Source: Marichromatium bheemlicum (GTDB lineage: Bacteria; Pseudomonadota; Gammaproteobacteria; Chromatiales; Chromatiaceae). Taken from it: a stretch of DNA of 64,000 nucleotides. A program made the position numbers and the translations under genes. Positions 10,248-18,768 of the stretch are shown here, in pieces; within the stretch, counting starts at the first letter, position 1, and each line of letters starts with the position of its first letter. Under the pieces are notes generated by a model, which had not been told where the DNA came from, searched no databases, and saw nothing but the letters and a program-made list of their open reading frames with translations. Location: contig NZ_JAAXKX010000008.1 of NCBI RefSeq assembly GCF_012276755.1, forward strand, positions 1 through 64,000, read 5' to 3'.

Positions 10248-10584
10248 GCTCCAGTGCTCTTGCATGACGGCAGGGCTATCGCATCAAGCACCCCTAATAT
10301 TCGATTACGCTAATATTAGATATAATTCAAAGCGATAGGGGGTTCTGCACTCGTTGCTTAAGACGAGGTTTCGCCGAGGGCTCGCTTCTTGGCGCCATGA
10401 TCAAGACGAAGCCTCGCTCCAGTTGCGGATCTTGTCTTGCACAGTCCGAGATCTTTCGTGGGAATAAGGACGGAGTTTCGATGCACGATGGCGACAATAG
10501 ACTGATATCAAAAGATATTGGCATCTTATAATATTAGAGATCCTTGATGCGATAGCCCTGTGCATGACGGCGGGCTGCAGGGGC
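10248..10584 (+). repeat. CRISPR spacer disrupted by an insertion
   Basis: The segment between the sixth and seventh repeats is 337 bp instead of about 36. Its ends, 10248-10270 and 10571-10584, are the two halves of one original spacer. Removing 10271-10560 and one copy of the 10-bp duplicated target TGCATGACGG leaves exactly 37 bp, inside the normal size range of this array. Confidence 0.85.
10271..10560. mobile_element. 290-bp non-autonomous insertion element (MITE-like) inside a CRISPR spacer
   Basis: The element has perfect 18-bp terminal inverted repeats, CAGGGCTATCGCATCAAG at 10271-10288 and its complement at 10543-10560. The similarity continues imperfectly to the CTAATATT motif about 30 bp in. 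It is flanked by a 10-bp target duplication, TGCATGACGG, at 10261-10270 and 10561-10570. The following base is also shared, so 11 bp is possible. The interior is more AT-rich than the surroundings and has no credible transposase gene. A 10-11 bp duplication is typical of IS4-related families, but I cannot name the parent element. Confidence 0.85.
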
Positions 10585-11287
10585 GTCGCGCCCTTTATGG
10601 GCGCGTGGATTGAAACACCTTTCAGGAGCGCAACCAGCCGGGCATCAACACGGTCGCGCCCTTTATGGGCGCGTGGATTGAAACCGGGAGGCTGGCGGGG
10701 ATCTCGAGCAGATCTATAGGGTCGCGCCCTTTATGGGCGCGTGGATTGAAACGCTACCAACTGCTTGATGCCTGGGCCAAATTCAACGGTCGCGCCCTTT
10801 ATGGGCGCGTGGATTGAAACAGAGAGCATTTGCTTTTGCTCTTCGGTCAGCTCAAAGTCGCGCCCTTTATGGGCGCGTGGATTGAAACTTCGAGCTCGCC
10901 TCGAAACCAACGCTCCGTGCGCGTCGCGCCCTTTATGGGCGCGTGGATTGAAACAAGTGCGGGATTACTGGCGGATCGTACGTCGTTGGGGTCGCGCCCT
11001 TTATGGGCGCGTGGATTGAAACTCTCGGGGGCCACGCTTGGGGATGAATCGCGCCCGTCGCGCCCTTTATGGGCGCGTGGATTGAAACGCCCCTTGCGCG
11101 CACGCAGATAAGCCGCATAGAGGGTCGCGCCCTTTATGGGCGCGTGGATTGAAACAGCGTTCTAGGCAACGCCATTGGCGGTCCTCCTCGGTCGCGCCCT
11201 TTATGGGCGCGTGGATTGAAACGGCTTAACTAAATTTAGCTAAGGGTCTGTGGCCGTCGCGCCCTTGATGGGCGCGCGGATTGGAAC
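10585..11287 (+). CRISPR. type I-C-like CRISPR array, distal part (11 repeats)
   Basis: Repeats start at 10585, 10653, 10721, 10789, 10857, 10923, 10991, 11057, 11124, 11191 and 11256. The first ten are identical to those in the leader-proximal part. The last (11256-11287) differs at three positions (TTGATGGG, GCGCGCGG and ATTGGAAC), as expected for the trailer end. Spacers are 33-36 bp. Together with 9879-10247 this is one 17-repeat array split by a transposed element. The final spacer (11223-11255) contains a near-palindrome CTTAACTAAATTTAGCTAAG. Confidence 0.97.
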
Positions 11288-11294
11288 GTAAGCC

Positions 11295-11314
11295 TGCGCC
11301 GCTACCGCGGCGCA
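11295..11314. terminator. hairpin downstream of idi
   Basis: TGCGCCGC and GCGGCGCA form an 8-bp perfect stem around a TACC loop, between the last CRISPR repeat and the end of idi. There is no T-run, so termination is only a possibility. It could serve idi on the minus strand or the CRISPR transcript on the plus strand. Confidence 0.4.
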
Positions 11315-11378
11315 TCAGGAGTGTCGCTCCCTTTGCGGACACATCACGATCATCCCAACCGATCAATCCTCCGCTGGC

Positions 11379-11957
11379 TCAATCCTCCTGCGACAACAGA
11401 CGGTCGACGAGGATCGCAAACCAGGGGGTAAACCACTCCGGGTGCATGCGCAGCGCCCGACGGATCGCCGCCACCGACATCCACCGCCAGGCACCGACCT
11501 CGGCGGGATCGGGCTGCGGGTCCTCGGTGAAGTGGCCGTGATAGATATGCAGATATTCGTGCTCGGTCAGACCCGACGCCTGGTCCTCGGCGTAGTAGAT
11601 CAGCTCATTGCGTTCGGTGAGCGGGACACGGAAACCGAATTCTTCCTTGAGCCGTCGTCCAGCACCGGCGACGGTGGTCTCACCCGGACGCGGATGACCG
11701 CAGCAGGTGTTCGTCCAGCGGTTGGCGAAGTGGTACTTGGCATCGGCGCGACGCTGCAGCAGCAGCTCGCCACGGGTGTTGAAGACTAGGATCGAGAAGG
11801 CACGATGGAGTCGGCCATCGACATGCACCTCGAGCTTGCCAGCCGGGGCGATTTCACGATCCTCACGGTCGACGACGATGAGTTGCTCGCTGGCATCGCG
11901 CCGCGCGACCTGCTCGAGTTCGGTGGCGTTCAGGGGCGGAAGGATTTGGGCGGTCAA
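11379..11957 (-). CDS. idi: isopentenyl-diphosphate delta-isomerase, type I
   Basis: Idi interconverts isopentenyl and dimethylallyl diphosphate, the starter for carotenoid, phytyl and quinone side chains. The Nudix-fold active site is clear: HRAFSILVFN, FANRWTNTCCGHPRPGE (catalytic Cys in NTCCGHP) and GRRLKEEFGF, followed by NELIYYAED and TEHEYLHIYHG (catalytic Glu). The preferred start is TTG at 11957, preceded by GAGGTGAG, which gives 192 residues. An ATG at 11987 would add ten residues and lacks a ribosome site. It lies 94 bp downstream of the RuBisCO-like gene on the same strand, and probably shares its transcript. Confidence 0.93.
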   Translation of the reverse strand: MTAQILPPLNATELEQVARRDASEQLIVVDREDREIAPAGKLEVHVDGRLHRAFSILVFNTRGELLLQRRADAKYHFANRWTNTCCGHPRPGETTVAGAGRRLKEEFGFRVPLTERNELIYYAEDQASGLTEHEYLHIYHGHFTEDPQPDPAEVGAWRWMSVAAIRRALRMHPEWFTPWFAILVDRLLSQED

Positions 11958-12051
11958 GGTCTCACCTCTAGCGCGCCTCCGCCCCACCAGGCGCGCGACG
12001 GGTGCGGGAGACGTCGTTCGGGTTCAGGGATCGGATCGGGGCGCCGACGAC

Positions 12052-13353
12052 TCAGCGCGTCCCGAAGGCGTCGATGGCCGCGCGCAGCTCGACATGCTCG
12101 GCGGCATAGTCTAGCAGGGGAACGCCCCGGGCGATCGCCTCCCAGGCCTGACGGATGCTCGCCGCACCACCACGCGGGCCGTGCGGATGACCAAACACCC
12201 CCCGCCCCGGCACGAAACCGAAGTCGACGGTGCCGAGCTTGTCGTGGACACCGGCGAGGGTGAGGGCGTTGTCGCTGCCACCCGGGACCGGCAGGCTGGG
12301 CAGCAAGTCGCCCATGGGGTCGAGACAGGCGGCGGCGTTGGCGCGCACCTCGTCGTCGGAGGTGAACATGCGTGCACCGAAGCCGGGCATGATGACGACG
12401 TCGAACCCGGCCAGGCGCTGCAGCTTGGTGAACACCCGCGAGTGAATACCGAAGCGCTCCATGCGGCTGAAGGGCGCGATGAAGGGGAAGTGGGCAACCA
12501 GTGGCACCTGGGTGTGCTCACGGAGCATGCGCACCGCGCTCAGGCCCACCGGCATGGCGTTAACCAGCAGCGCGTTGGCGCCACGGGCGACGGCGCGGTC
12601 GTGCAGCTCGATCAGGTTCTCGACCTCGTCGGTGACGTTGGCGAGATAGATCTTGGGGGTGCCGGTCTCGACCTCGGCGCGACGCCGCGCGGCACCGAGC
12701 AACTCGGCGCGACGCTCGAGCGGACACCAGTCGGTGTCGGCGAGCATTTCGTCATCCTTGGCGATGTCGAGCCCACCGAGCCAGCCCTGGTAGCCGAGTT
12801 CACTGAAGGCCTCGGGCGGCAGACCGATATTGGGCTTGATGACGCCGAAGAAGATCGGTCGGTCATGGGCCTGGAGTTGCTCGCGCAGCCCCTGGACGCC
12901 GAACTTGGGACCGGGGAACTGGGCCAGGTAGGCCGCCGGGAAGTGAATGTCGAGCAGCTTGACTACCGGCGCGCCGGGCGAGAAGAAGGTGCCCTCGCCG
13001 CACACCGCGCTCAACAGGTTGGGGATGCGCGGACCGAAGTTGCGATGGGGGTGGGCGATGCGCACCCGGCAGGCGGAGACGCCAGCGGTGACCTCGGGCT
13101 CGACGCCATAGCTGAAGCCCGGGCGGTCTCGCTCCAGCACCTCGAGTTCGACCGCGCGCGCACCGAAGCGCGGGCGCAGGTCCTCGTCGCTGCCGACGCG
13201 GTGCCATTGCGCGGTGGACTGCTCGGCGCAGAAGTGCGCGACCGCCTCGCGCGGATCGCCGCTGCATTCGAGATAGTAGTCGAGCAGGATGTAGTCGTCG
13301 GCCGCCAGCTCGTCGGGCGTGGCGAAGAAGCCCTCGCAATCGGCAGGGGTCAT
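12052..13353 (-). CDS. RuBisCO-like protein, form IV-Photo
   Basis: This 433-residue protein has the RuBisCO large-subunit fold but cannot be a carboxylase. The carbamylation-site region [13 protein letters not shown] keeps Lys, Asp and Glu. The first catalytic lysine region reads [10 protein letters not shown] with Asn for the second Lys. The loop-6 region reads [10 protein letters not shown], without the essential GKMEG Lys, and [12 protein letters not shown] replaces the SGG phosphate loop. These substitutions and the [14 protein letters not shown] segment match, from memory, the IV-Photo proteins of green and purple sulfur bacteria such as Chlorobium CT1772. Those are linked to sulfur metabolism and oxidative stress. 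It starts 4 bp after yjbQ stops and is followed by idi. The substrate is unknown. Confidence 0.93.
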   Translation of the reverse strand: MTPADCEGFFATPDELAADDYILLDYYLECSGDPREAVAHFCAEQSTAQWHRVGSDEDLRPRFGARAVELEVLERDRPGFSYGVEPEVTAGVSACRVRIAHPHRNFGPRIPNLLSAVCGEGTFFSPGAPVVKLLDIHFPAAYLAQFPGPKFGVQGLREQLQAHDRPIFFGVIKPNIGLPPEAFSELGYQGWLGGLDIAKDDEMLADTDWCPLERRAELLGAARRRAEVETGTPKIYLANVTDEVENLIELHDRAVARGANALLVNAMPVGLSAVRMLREHTQVPLVAHFPFIAPFSRMERFGIHSRVFTKLQRLAGFDVVIMPGFGARMFTSDDEVRANAAACLDPMGDLLPSLPVPGGSDNALTLAGVHDKLGTVDFGFVPGRGVFGHPHGPRGGAASIRQAWEAIARGVPLLDYAAEHVELRAAIDAFGTR

Positions 13354-13357
13354 GGGG

Positions 13358-13786
13358 TCAGCGGACTCCGGAGATCTGGATGTTGAGGGTGCGCGATTCG
13401 CGCGGTCCGTCGAGTTCGACGAAGAAGATCGACTGCCAGCGCCCGAGCAACAGCTCGCCGTGGTGCACGGGGATGGTCTCGGAGGCGTTCATGAACAGCC
13501 CGATGAGGTGAGCATGGGCGTTCTCACGACCATCGACCGGCGCTCGATCATGGCCATAGCCCGCGCCCTTCGGGGCGAGACGCGAGAGGAAAGCCAGCAT
13601 GTCTTGCTGGAGCATGGTCTCGCGCTCGTTGAGGGCAACGAACGCGGTGGTGTGCGGGGAGTGGATGGTGACCTGCCCCTCGCGCACCAAATGCGTCTCG
13701 AACACCTGCCGGATATCGGCGGTGATATCGATGATCTCGATGGGGGTGGCCGTCTTCAACGGCAGGCGTTCGTGATGGAAATGCAT
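13358..13786 (-). CDS. yjbQ: YjbQ/UPF0047 family protein
   Basis: This compact 142-residue cytosolic protein spans the whole UPF0047 domain: [16 protein letters not shown] near residue 40, [14 protein letters not shown], then [20 protein letters not shown] and [16 protein letters not shown]. The family forms trimers with a metal-binding His cluster. Some members have weak thiamine-phosphate synthase activity, but the physiological role is open. The gene lies 86 bp downstream of pufA3, separated by a GC-rich hairpin, and its stop is 4 bp before the RuBisCO-like start, so those two are translated from one message. Confidence 0.88.
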   Translation of the reverse strand: MHFHHERLPLKTATPIEIIDITADIRQVFETHLVREGQVTIHSPHTTAFVALNERETMLQQDMLAFLSRLAPKGAGYGHDRAPVDGRENAHAHLIGLFMNASETIPVHHGELLLGRWQSIFFVELDGPRESRTLNIQISGVR

Positions 13787-13814
13787 AACAAGATGACTTC
13801 GATCTCAGCGGCCA

Positions 13815-13849
13815 CGGGCGGGGAGACGCTATCGCGCCACCCCTGCCCG
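13815..13849 (-). terminator. probable puf operon terminator or stability hairpin
   Basis: CGGGCGGGG and CCCCTGCCCG can pair around a 16-nt loop with a single bulge, just after the last puf gene and before yjbQ. There is no strong T-run, so some read-through into yjbQ is possible. Confidence 0.4.
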
Positions 13850-13872
13850 CGCCCGCAACCAGCCGCTTTCGC

Positions 13873-14055
13873 TTAGAGCTTCGGCATCGCCGACATCCCT
13901 TCGACAGCAGCCGGAGCAGCCTCCGAACCTTCCAGCCAGCCATAGCCCGGGGAACTGAGCAGGACGAGATGGATCAGCAGGGCGAGCACGAACAGAGACC
14001 CACCCACGGCGACCAAGGTCATGCGCGGATCAAAGGTCTGCCAAATCTTGTGCAT
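13873..14055 (-). CDS. pufA3: LH1 antenna alpha polypeptide, third copy
   Basis: This 60-residue single-span membrane protein begins [19 protein letters not shown]. The membrane helix contains [20 protein letters not shown], whose His ligates bacteriochlorophyll a. It is the last gene of the puf operon and is preceded by GGAGACAACC. Its C-terminal tail (about 15 residues, rich in Ala and Glu, ending AMPKL) is longer than that of the second alpha copy and different from the first. DPRM replaces the usual DPRR. It pairs with the beta gene immediately upstream. Confidence 0.93.
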   Translation of the reverse strand: MHKIWQTFDPRMTLVAVGGSLFVLALLIHLVLLSSPGYGWLEGSEAAPAAVEGMSAMPKL

Positions 14056-14148
14056 TGGTTGTCTCCTACATACATGGCACGGGACGCGGCAGCACACGAG
14101 GGCTGCCAGCCTCCCGTTAAATCCGCTGTGCGGCGGAGGTCTGGCTGA

Positions 14149-14292
14149 TTACAGCCAGGGACGCCACAGCCACGCGAGGATGTGAGCCACAACCACGATA
14201 CCGAAGAAGGTGGTCATGCTCTGCACGAAGATGCCGTGGAACTCCTTCGCCTCTTCCTCGGTCAGCCCGGTCATGCTTTTCTCATCAGCCAT
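14149..14292 (-). CDS. pufB3: LH1 antenna beta polypeptide, third copy
   Basis: This 47-residue membrane protein starts [20 protein letters not shown], continues through the helix [19 protein letters not shown] and stops. The AH in VVAHILAW supplies the bacteriochlorophyll His ligand, and the WRPWL end is the LH1 beta signature. It is 93 bp upstream of pufA3. The helix is almost identical to that of the first beta copy, suggesting duplication or gene conversion. Confidence 0.95.
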   Translation of the reverse strand: MADEKSMTGLTEEEAKEFHGIFVQSMTTFFGIVVVAHILAWLWRPWL

Positions 14293-14425
14293 GGAATTAC
14301 CCTCACTTTTCATGTTAGGCCGATAGGCCGTTACCGCGATCTACCCCGCGGCGGGGAATAACTCGGTGCGTCCAGGGGTGGCCGGAACCAGACCCGGGGA
14401 CGCAGCCGTTGCCCGGGAGTCGGAC

Positions 14426-14563
14426 TTAAGCAGCACCGCCGAGCCAGTTGAAGGCCGGGCTGCTGAGCAGGATGAAGTGGATCAGCAGTGCCAGCACGAA
14501 CAGGAACCCGAACAGGGCAACCAGGGTTCTGCGCGGATCAAAGATCTGCCAAATCTTATGCAT
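14426..14563 (-). CDS. pufA2: LH1 antenna alpha polypeptide, second copy
   Basis: This short (45-residue) alpha subunit begins [19 protein letters not shown]. It carries [20 protein letters not shown] with the bacteriochlorophyll-binding His, and ends soon after the helix. It lacks the long C-terminal extension of the other two copies, so mixed LH1 rings would have different periplasmic faces. It lies 82 bp after pufB2. Confidence 0.94.
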   Translation of the reverse strand: MHKIWQIFDPRRTLVALFGFLFVLALLIHFILLSSPAFNWLGGAA

Positions 14564-14645
14564 GGTTCTCTCCAGTGTCATACAGGATGGGTGTTACCGA
14601 GCTGACGGCCACCCGAGCGGTCATCGACCAAAAGACCCTTGGCCG

Positions 14646-14792
14646 TTACAGCCAGGGACGCCACAACCACACGAGGATGTGTGCAACGACAACGATCCCC
14701 GTGAACGCGACGAAACTGGACACGAAGATGCCGTGAAATTCCCTGGCTTCGTCTTCGGTCAGTCCAGACATCGAGTGGTTTTCTTGAGCCAT
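14646..14792 (-). CDS. pufB2: LH1 antenna beta polypeptide, second copy
   Basis: This 48-residue protein begins [19 protein letters not shown] and has the helix [19 protein letters not shown]. The His in VAHIL binds bacteriochlorophyll. It is the most divergent of the three beta copies (VSSFVAFTG instead of VQSMTAFFG). The preceding ribosome site is GAGAGGAAGG. It lies 170 bp after pufC in a GC-rich spacer with possible hairpins, where partial termination could set the level of the distal antenna genes. Confidence 0.94.
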   Translation of the reverse strand: MAQENHSMSGLTEDEAREFHGIFVSSFVAFTGIVVVAHILVWLWRPWL

Positions 14793-14962
14793 TGAATGCC
14801 TTCCTCTCGATCGTCACCTTAGGCGATCGACTTCGCCGGTGTTGCGTCCCCGGGGGGTGTGCCGCAGCACGTCCCCTCGGCTTGGGCGCCGCCGGGGCGA
14901 ATGCCTCCGGCGCCGTCTAGGGCGTCCCTGCCCAGATCACGAGCGAAGTCCGAGTTCGCCCG

Positions 14963-16030
14963 TTACAGCTGCTGAGTATCCGCCTCGGCCGGAGCAGCTT
15001 CCTGCTCGGCTTCCACAGCCTCGGTCTGACGACCCATGAGGCCCGGATAGTCCTTCAGCATCTTCGCACCATAGAGCGGCTTGTAGGCGCCCTGGTGGCA
15101 GGTCTTGCAGTTGATGCGGTAGGGGTCGCCATAGGGCCCCTTACGCGACTCGGGCAGCACTTCGTTGAGCGGCCACAGATAGTCCTGGTTCATCTCACGC
15201 ACATGGCGGATGGCGTACCAGGCGGTGGTCCGTTTCGGCGTACTCTGATCCCAAGCGAAGAACGACCGGCTGTTGTGACAGTAGGTGCAGTTCACGCCCA
15301 GCGCTTCCGAGATGTGCATCATCAGACCATAGGTCCACTCGGCCTGCTTGATCGAGTTGGTGTTACCCGAGGGCAGCGCGGTGTTACCAATGACGCGGAT
15401 CTCGTTGTCGTTGTCGAGGAAGGGCGTCATCGGGTCGAACGGCAGCGACGAGTAGGCCGCAGTCGCCATACCAGCAGCGTTCTGCCCGGTCGGCACCACA
15501 CCGGACGGATGATCCGGACCCGGATCGGTGGTCCAGACATACTCCGGCACCGGGTTGCCACGGTGGCAGGTGTAGCAGGTCACGCCGGTATCGGCCACGT
15601 GATCCTTCCACGCACCGTTGGCCTGACGGGTCATCTCGAACATCCGCCGCGACACCACCTTGGTGTAGATGTCGTCGGAGGCGAAATCACCGGGAACGTG
15701 GCAGTAGTTACAGCCCTCTTCCGGCGAGACCCACATGGTCACGGCGACCATGGTACGGGTGAACTCGGCCATGGTGAGATCGTCGAGGACCTGGACGTTC
15801 TCATAGAGGTCGGTCGCCATCGGACCACCGGGCGCTGCCGCCGGGATCGTCTCCGGAGGCATGTTCTCCTTGAAGCTGGCCTCGAGCAGGCGGGGATTCT
15901 TGACGTGCTCCATCGCCAGGCCGCGATAGCCGCCCTGCTCAACCTCTGGTGGCGGACGCTCACACCCGAGGAGCACCACCGAAGCGACGAGTGCTACCGC
16001 TGGGATGGATGCATGCTTGCCAATATTCAT
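14963..16030 (-). CDS. pufC: photosynthetic reaction centre tetraheme cytochrome c subunit
   Basis: PufC is the periplasmic electron donor to the special pair. The start [14 protein letters not shown] leads into a lipoprotein signal whose lipobox LLGC gives a lipid-anchored Cys near residue 24. Four c-type heme sites are present: CNYCH, CYTCH, CTYCH and CKTCH. The chosen ATG at 16030 overlaps the pufM stop by 4 bp (ATGA), a typical coupled start. The mature protein of about 330 residues matches other tetraheme PufC proteins. The C-terminal tail is rich in Glu and Ala. Soluble cytochrome or HiPIP probably reduces it. Confidence 0.97.
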   Translation of the reverse strand: MNIGKHASIPAVALVASVVLLGCERPPPEVEQGGYRGLAMEHVKNPRLLEASFKENMPPETIPAAAPGGPMATDLYENVQVLDDLTMAEFTRTMVAVTMWVSPEEGCNYCHVPGDFASDDIYTKVVSRRMFEMTRQANGAWKDHVADTGVTCYTCHRGNPVPEYVWTTDPGPDHPSGVVPTGQNAAGMATAAYSSLPFDPMTPFLDNDNEIRVIGNTALPSGNTNSIKQAEWTYGLMMHISEALGVNCTYCHNSRSFFAWDQSTPKRTTAWYAIRHVREMNQDYLWPLNEVLPESRKGPYGDPYRINCKTCHQGAYKPLYGAKMLKDYPGLMGRQTEAVEAEQEAAPAEADTQQL

Positions 16031-17001
16031 TGCGACACCCCCTGCAGCATCAATGGGTCTTGCACGGTGGTTTCGATCGGATAGCTCGGCGCAACGCCGT
16101 GCTTGACCGCCCAGAGGTACCAGTTGTCGACGACGGTGCCGGTCAGCAGGATGCCGATGCCAGCAGTGATCACGGTCAGGACCGCGCACCACCAGGCCCA
16201 GCGGTGGATCGACTCCATGGTCGCGTTGAAGCCCATGGTCCAGCGCCAGAACAGGGCCGCACGCTCTGCAGCAGTACCACGATCCACCACCTGATCGATC
16301 TCACGGTCGCCACCGAAGCGGCTCACGGCCAGGATGGTTGCACCATGCATGGCGAAGAGCAGCGCCGAACCATAGAGGAAGGCGATCGAGAGCATGTGGA
16401 ACGGGTTGTAGTACAGGTTCCCGTAGCGAATCGAGAAGGCGGCCGTCCAGTCGAGGTGGGGGAAGATGCCGAACGGCACGGCCTCGGCCCAGCTCCCCAT
16501 CATCACCGGGCGGATGAAGCCCAGGCTCAGATAGAAGAAGATGGCCGCTGCGAACGCCCAGGAAAGATACTGGCTCATGCCGAGGTCGGCCGCGCGCTTG
16601 TAGGTGCGCACCCACCACAGCAGGATCGAGGCGGTCAGGAAGAAGCCGGCCATCAGCCACCAACCACCCTCGGTCAGCGGCGGGATGCTGAGTCCGTACT
16701 GCGGTGCCGGCGGCTCGAGCGCGAGCCAGAAGAAGTTCCTGACGAACTCGATCGGATTCCAATCGACCGTCGCCATCATGTTGAGGCCGATGATCAGGAT
16801 CGCGATGAAACCGAAGATCAGCGAGAGGGTACCGGTGAAGCCGAGATAGATGGGACCGAACTGAGCGTCACCGATCTTCCCGAGCCAGTAGGAGAAAATA
16901 GGCTTTCCGAGACGTGGCAGCTTGCCTTTCGGCAGCGGCACACCCGGATAGGCCGGGCAGCGCACTTGCACGCTCGTAAAAATGTTCTGATATTCAGGCA
17001 T
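16027..17001 (-). CDS. pufM: photosynthetic reaction centre M subunit
   Basis: This 324-residue integral membrane protein has five transmembrane helices. It binds the special pair, QA and the non-heme iron with PufL. Recognisable segments are [11 protein letters not shown], the segment around [40 protein letters not shown] (bacteriochlorophyll His ligands) and [10 protein letters not shown] (iron and quinone-side His). It starts 16 bp after pufL ends and overlaps pufC by 4 bp. Confidence 0.98.
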   Translation of the reverse strand: MPEYQNIFTSVQVRCPAYPGVPLPKGKLPRLGKPIFSYWLGKIGDAQFGPIYLGFTGTLSLIFGFIAILIIGLNMMATVDWNPIEFVRNFFWLALEPPAPQYGLSIPPLTEGGWWLMAGFFLTASILLWWVRTYKRAADLGMSQYLSWAFAAAIFFYLSLGFIRPVMMGSWAEAVPFGIFPHLDWTAAFSIRYGNLYYNPFHMLSIAFLYGSALLFAMHGATILAVSRFGGDREIDQVVDRGTAAERAALFWRWTMGFNATMESIHRWAWWCAVLTVITAGIGILLTGTVVDNWYLWAVKHGVAPSYPIETTVQDPLMLQGVSQ

Positions 17002-17017
17002 TGTAGTCTCCTAGATC

Positions 17018-17854
17018 CTACCAGAGCGGAAGCTCAAGCCACCAGTTCCACCATTCCGGCCAACCGCGGGTCCAGAAGGGTCCACTGATAACGATACACA
17101 CCGCGCTCCAGAAGACTGCGCTCAGCGCCAGGAACAAGCCCAGACGGTGGATGCCGAGTGCACCAATGGAGTAGCCCACGAGGTCACGGAAGAAGGTGTT
17201 CTCGTGCTCGCCGGTCTTGACTTCCTCACCCTTCTGCGGGTTGGTCACCGACAGGATCAGCGAGCCGTGCATCGACAGCGCCAAACAGGTGGTGAAGAAG
17301 AAGGTGATGCCGAGCATGTGAGCCGGGTTGTAGTGGAAATGCAGGAACTGATACCCCACATTCGAGACCCAGTCGAGGTGGCTCAGGATTCCGTAGGGGA
17401 AACCGTGACCCCAAGCGCCCATCAACACCGGACGAACGACAACCAGCGTCAGGTAGGCGCCGATCGCGAAGGCGAATGCGAAGGGGATGTGGAAGCCGAT
17501 GCCGAGCTTACGGCAAATTTCGACCTCTCGGAGGGCCCACGACACAAAGGCGCCGATGGCACAGATTGTGATGATTTGCCACAATCCGCCTTCGGTCAGC
17601 GGTGCCATGCCCAGACCGTAGCTCAGGTCCGGCGGCGCGATGCTGATCTGCCAAATGTTGTAGGTCTGGAGTTCGGCGTTAGGACCGATGGTCGCACCCC
17701 AAACGATCAGGAGCACGCCCAACAATGCGAAGAAGAAGCCCGTCACCCCGAAGAAGCCGACATAGAACGGCCCCACCCAGAAGTCGAATAGGTCTCCCCC
17801 TATCAGCGTCCCGCCACGGACGCGGTATTTTCTCTCAAAACTGAGCATGGCCAT
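17018..17854 (-). CDS. pufL: photosynthetic reaction centre L subunit
   Basis: This 278-residue, five-helix membrane protein begins [20 protein letters not shown], the standard start of the L subunit. [23 protein letters not shown] carries the accessory and special-pair His ligands. [11 protein letters not shown] and [10 protein letters not shown] supply the iron-binding His residues near the QB site. It follows pufA1 after a 115-bp spacer that contains stable hairpins. Confidence 0.98.
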   Translation of the reverse strand: MAMLSFERKYRVRGGTLIGGDLFDFWVGPFYVGFFGVTGFFFALLGVLLIVWGATIGPNAELQTYNIWQISIAPPDLSYGLGMAPLTEGGLWQIITICAIGAFVSWALREVEICRKLGIGFHIPFAFAFAIGAYLTLVVVRPVLMGAWGHGFPYGILSHLDWVSNVGYQFLHFHYNPAHMLGITFFFTTCLALSMHGSLILSVTNPQKGEEVKTGEHENTFFRDLVGYSIGALGIHRLGLFLALSAVFWSAVCIVISGPFWTRGWPEWWNWWLELPLW

Positions 17855-17872
17855 CGTAAAATCCTCTGCTGG

Positions 17873-17897
17873 GGAGGCACCCGAGGCGGCTGCCTCC
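17873..17897 (-). promoter_or_regulatory. pufA1-pufL intercistronic mRNA hairpin
   Basis: GGAGGCA and TGCCTCC form a 7-bp stem in the spacer between pufA1 and pufL. In Rhodobacter, hairpins at this place protect the pufBA part of the message from decay, giving antenna excess over reaction centre. The same role here is inference. Confidence 0.5.
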
Positions 17898-17969
17898 TCT
17901 TAGCACTGTCGGCGGTAGGAGGGGCCGACCAGCTTGGCCGAGCCTCGCCTGCCGCCCCCATCAGGGACG

Positions 17970-18173
17970 TTATTGGTGCTGCGGCACAACCGGCGTCACC
18001 TGCTGGACCGACGAGGCCGGAACACCGTCTTCGAGCCAGTTGAACTCGGCGGTGCTCAGCAGAATCATGTGGATGGCGAGACCCAGCACGATCAGGAAGG
18101 CGAAGAGAGCGATCAGGACGCGACGCGGATCGATGAGCATCCAGATCTTCCACAGGGCTTCGGTCGGGAACAT
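17970..18173 (-). CDS. pufA1: LH1 antenna alpha polypeptide, first copy
   Basis: This 67-residue membrane protein starts [19 protein letters not shown]. The helix contains [20 protein letters not shown] with the bacteriochlorophyll His. The C-terminal tail of about 20 residues ends [11 protein letters not shown], close to what I remember of the Allochromatium vinosum alpha-1 chain. It is the alpha chain next to the reaction-centre genes, 86 bp after pufB1. Confidence 0.96.
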   Translation of the reverse strand: MFPTEALWKIWMLIDPRRVLIALFAFLIVLGLAIHMILLSTAEFNWLEDGVPASSVQQVTPVVPQHQ

Positions 18174-18259
18174 AACTAATTCTCCTAAAGAAATCGTAAA
18201 GGTCGTGCAGCAAATGCTGCCCAGGCAGCCCGATGGGTGCCTGTGCACCTACGCTCGGA

Positions 18260-18403
18260 TTACAGCCAGGGGCGCCACAGCCAAGCGAGGATGTGCGCAA
18301 CGACCACGATGCCGAAGAAGGCAGTCATGCTCTGCACGAAGATGCCGTGGAACTCCTGTGCTTCCTGCTCGGTCAGACCGGTCACGCTGGTGTTGTCAGC
18401 CAT
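18260..18403 (-). CDS. pufB1: LH1 antenna beta polypeptide, first copy
   Basis: This 47-residue first gene of the puf operon starts [20 protein letters not shown], with the helix [19 protein letters not shown]. The ribosome site GGAGGAT is strong. The His in VAHIL binds bacteriochlorophyll. It follows a roughly 320-nt untranslated leader with several stable hairpins. Confidence 0.96.
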   Translation of the reverse strand: MADNTSVTGLTEQEAQEFHGIFVQSMTAFFGIVVVAHILAWLWRPWL

Positions 18404-18724
18404 TGGATAAATCCTCCGAATTTGGAGCTAAACCTCAGTTACGCCGCACTTGCCCCGTGCGGCGAGGGGTGCCGTGAGACTGTTTTTGCCACGGCTGAGA
18501 AGACACCCGATGCCAGTCGGGCGAAGTCCCATCGCGCCGATCGTCCTGCGACAGGACGATCGTCAATTCGATCCACCACCCCTTAAGACCGCTTTGTCCC
18601 CTGACCTCGGTTTCCCCACCTGCGGAGATCGATCGAGGCTAGCAACGTCAGCGTGATTCACCCGTGGATTCACGACTGCGTGGGCCCGAAATACGATGGC
18701 CCTACGGGCTGGCTGGATTTTGGG
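18404..18724 (-). promoter_or_regulatory. structured 5' leader of the puf operon
   Basis: No gene is seen between pufB1 and the promoter boxes. Read as the leader RNA it holds three hairpins. One is an 11-bp perfect stem, CGATCGTCCTG/CAGGACGATCG around a CGA loop, at 18538-18562. Another is a GCCGTG/CACGGC stem at 18471-18495. The third is a CGCCGCA/TGCGGCG stem at 18442-18464. There is no pufQ-like frame. The role (stability or attenuation) is inference. Confidence 0.5.
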
Positions 18725-18768
18725 TGTCAGTCTAGCTTGACTGGCACAGATGTCAATCTACATTTACA
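18725..18768 (-). promoter_or_regulatory. puf promoter with tandem PpsR/CrtJ-type boxes
   Basis: TGTCAATCTACATTTACA at 18751-18768 matches the PpsR/CrtJ consensus TGT-N12-ACA exactly. TGTCAGTCTAGCTTGACT at 18725-18742 matches except for the last base. The two starts are 26 bp apart. On the minus strand, TTGACA (18756-18751) and TAGACT (18734-18729) are separated by 16 bp and make a good sigma-70 promoter, with each hexamer inside one box. Repressor binding would block RNA polymerase. The motif is visible; the regulator itself is not in the window. Confidence 0.65.

Noticed and set aside
10327-10524. A 65-codon minus-strand frame inside the spacer insertion as a transposase gene
   Set aside because: It is too short, shows no catalytic motif and does not span the element. 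The insertion looks non-autonomous.
9891-11118. Several short repetitive open frames reading VAPFMGAWIET or SIHAPIKGAT
   Set aside because: They are translations of the CRISPR repeat.
12052-13353. Functional RuBisCO (carboxylase)
   Set aside because: The loop-6 lysine, the second KPK lysine and the SGG phosphate loop are replaced, so carbon fixation by this protein is not credible.
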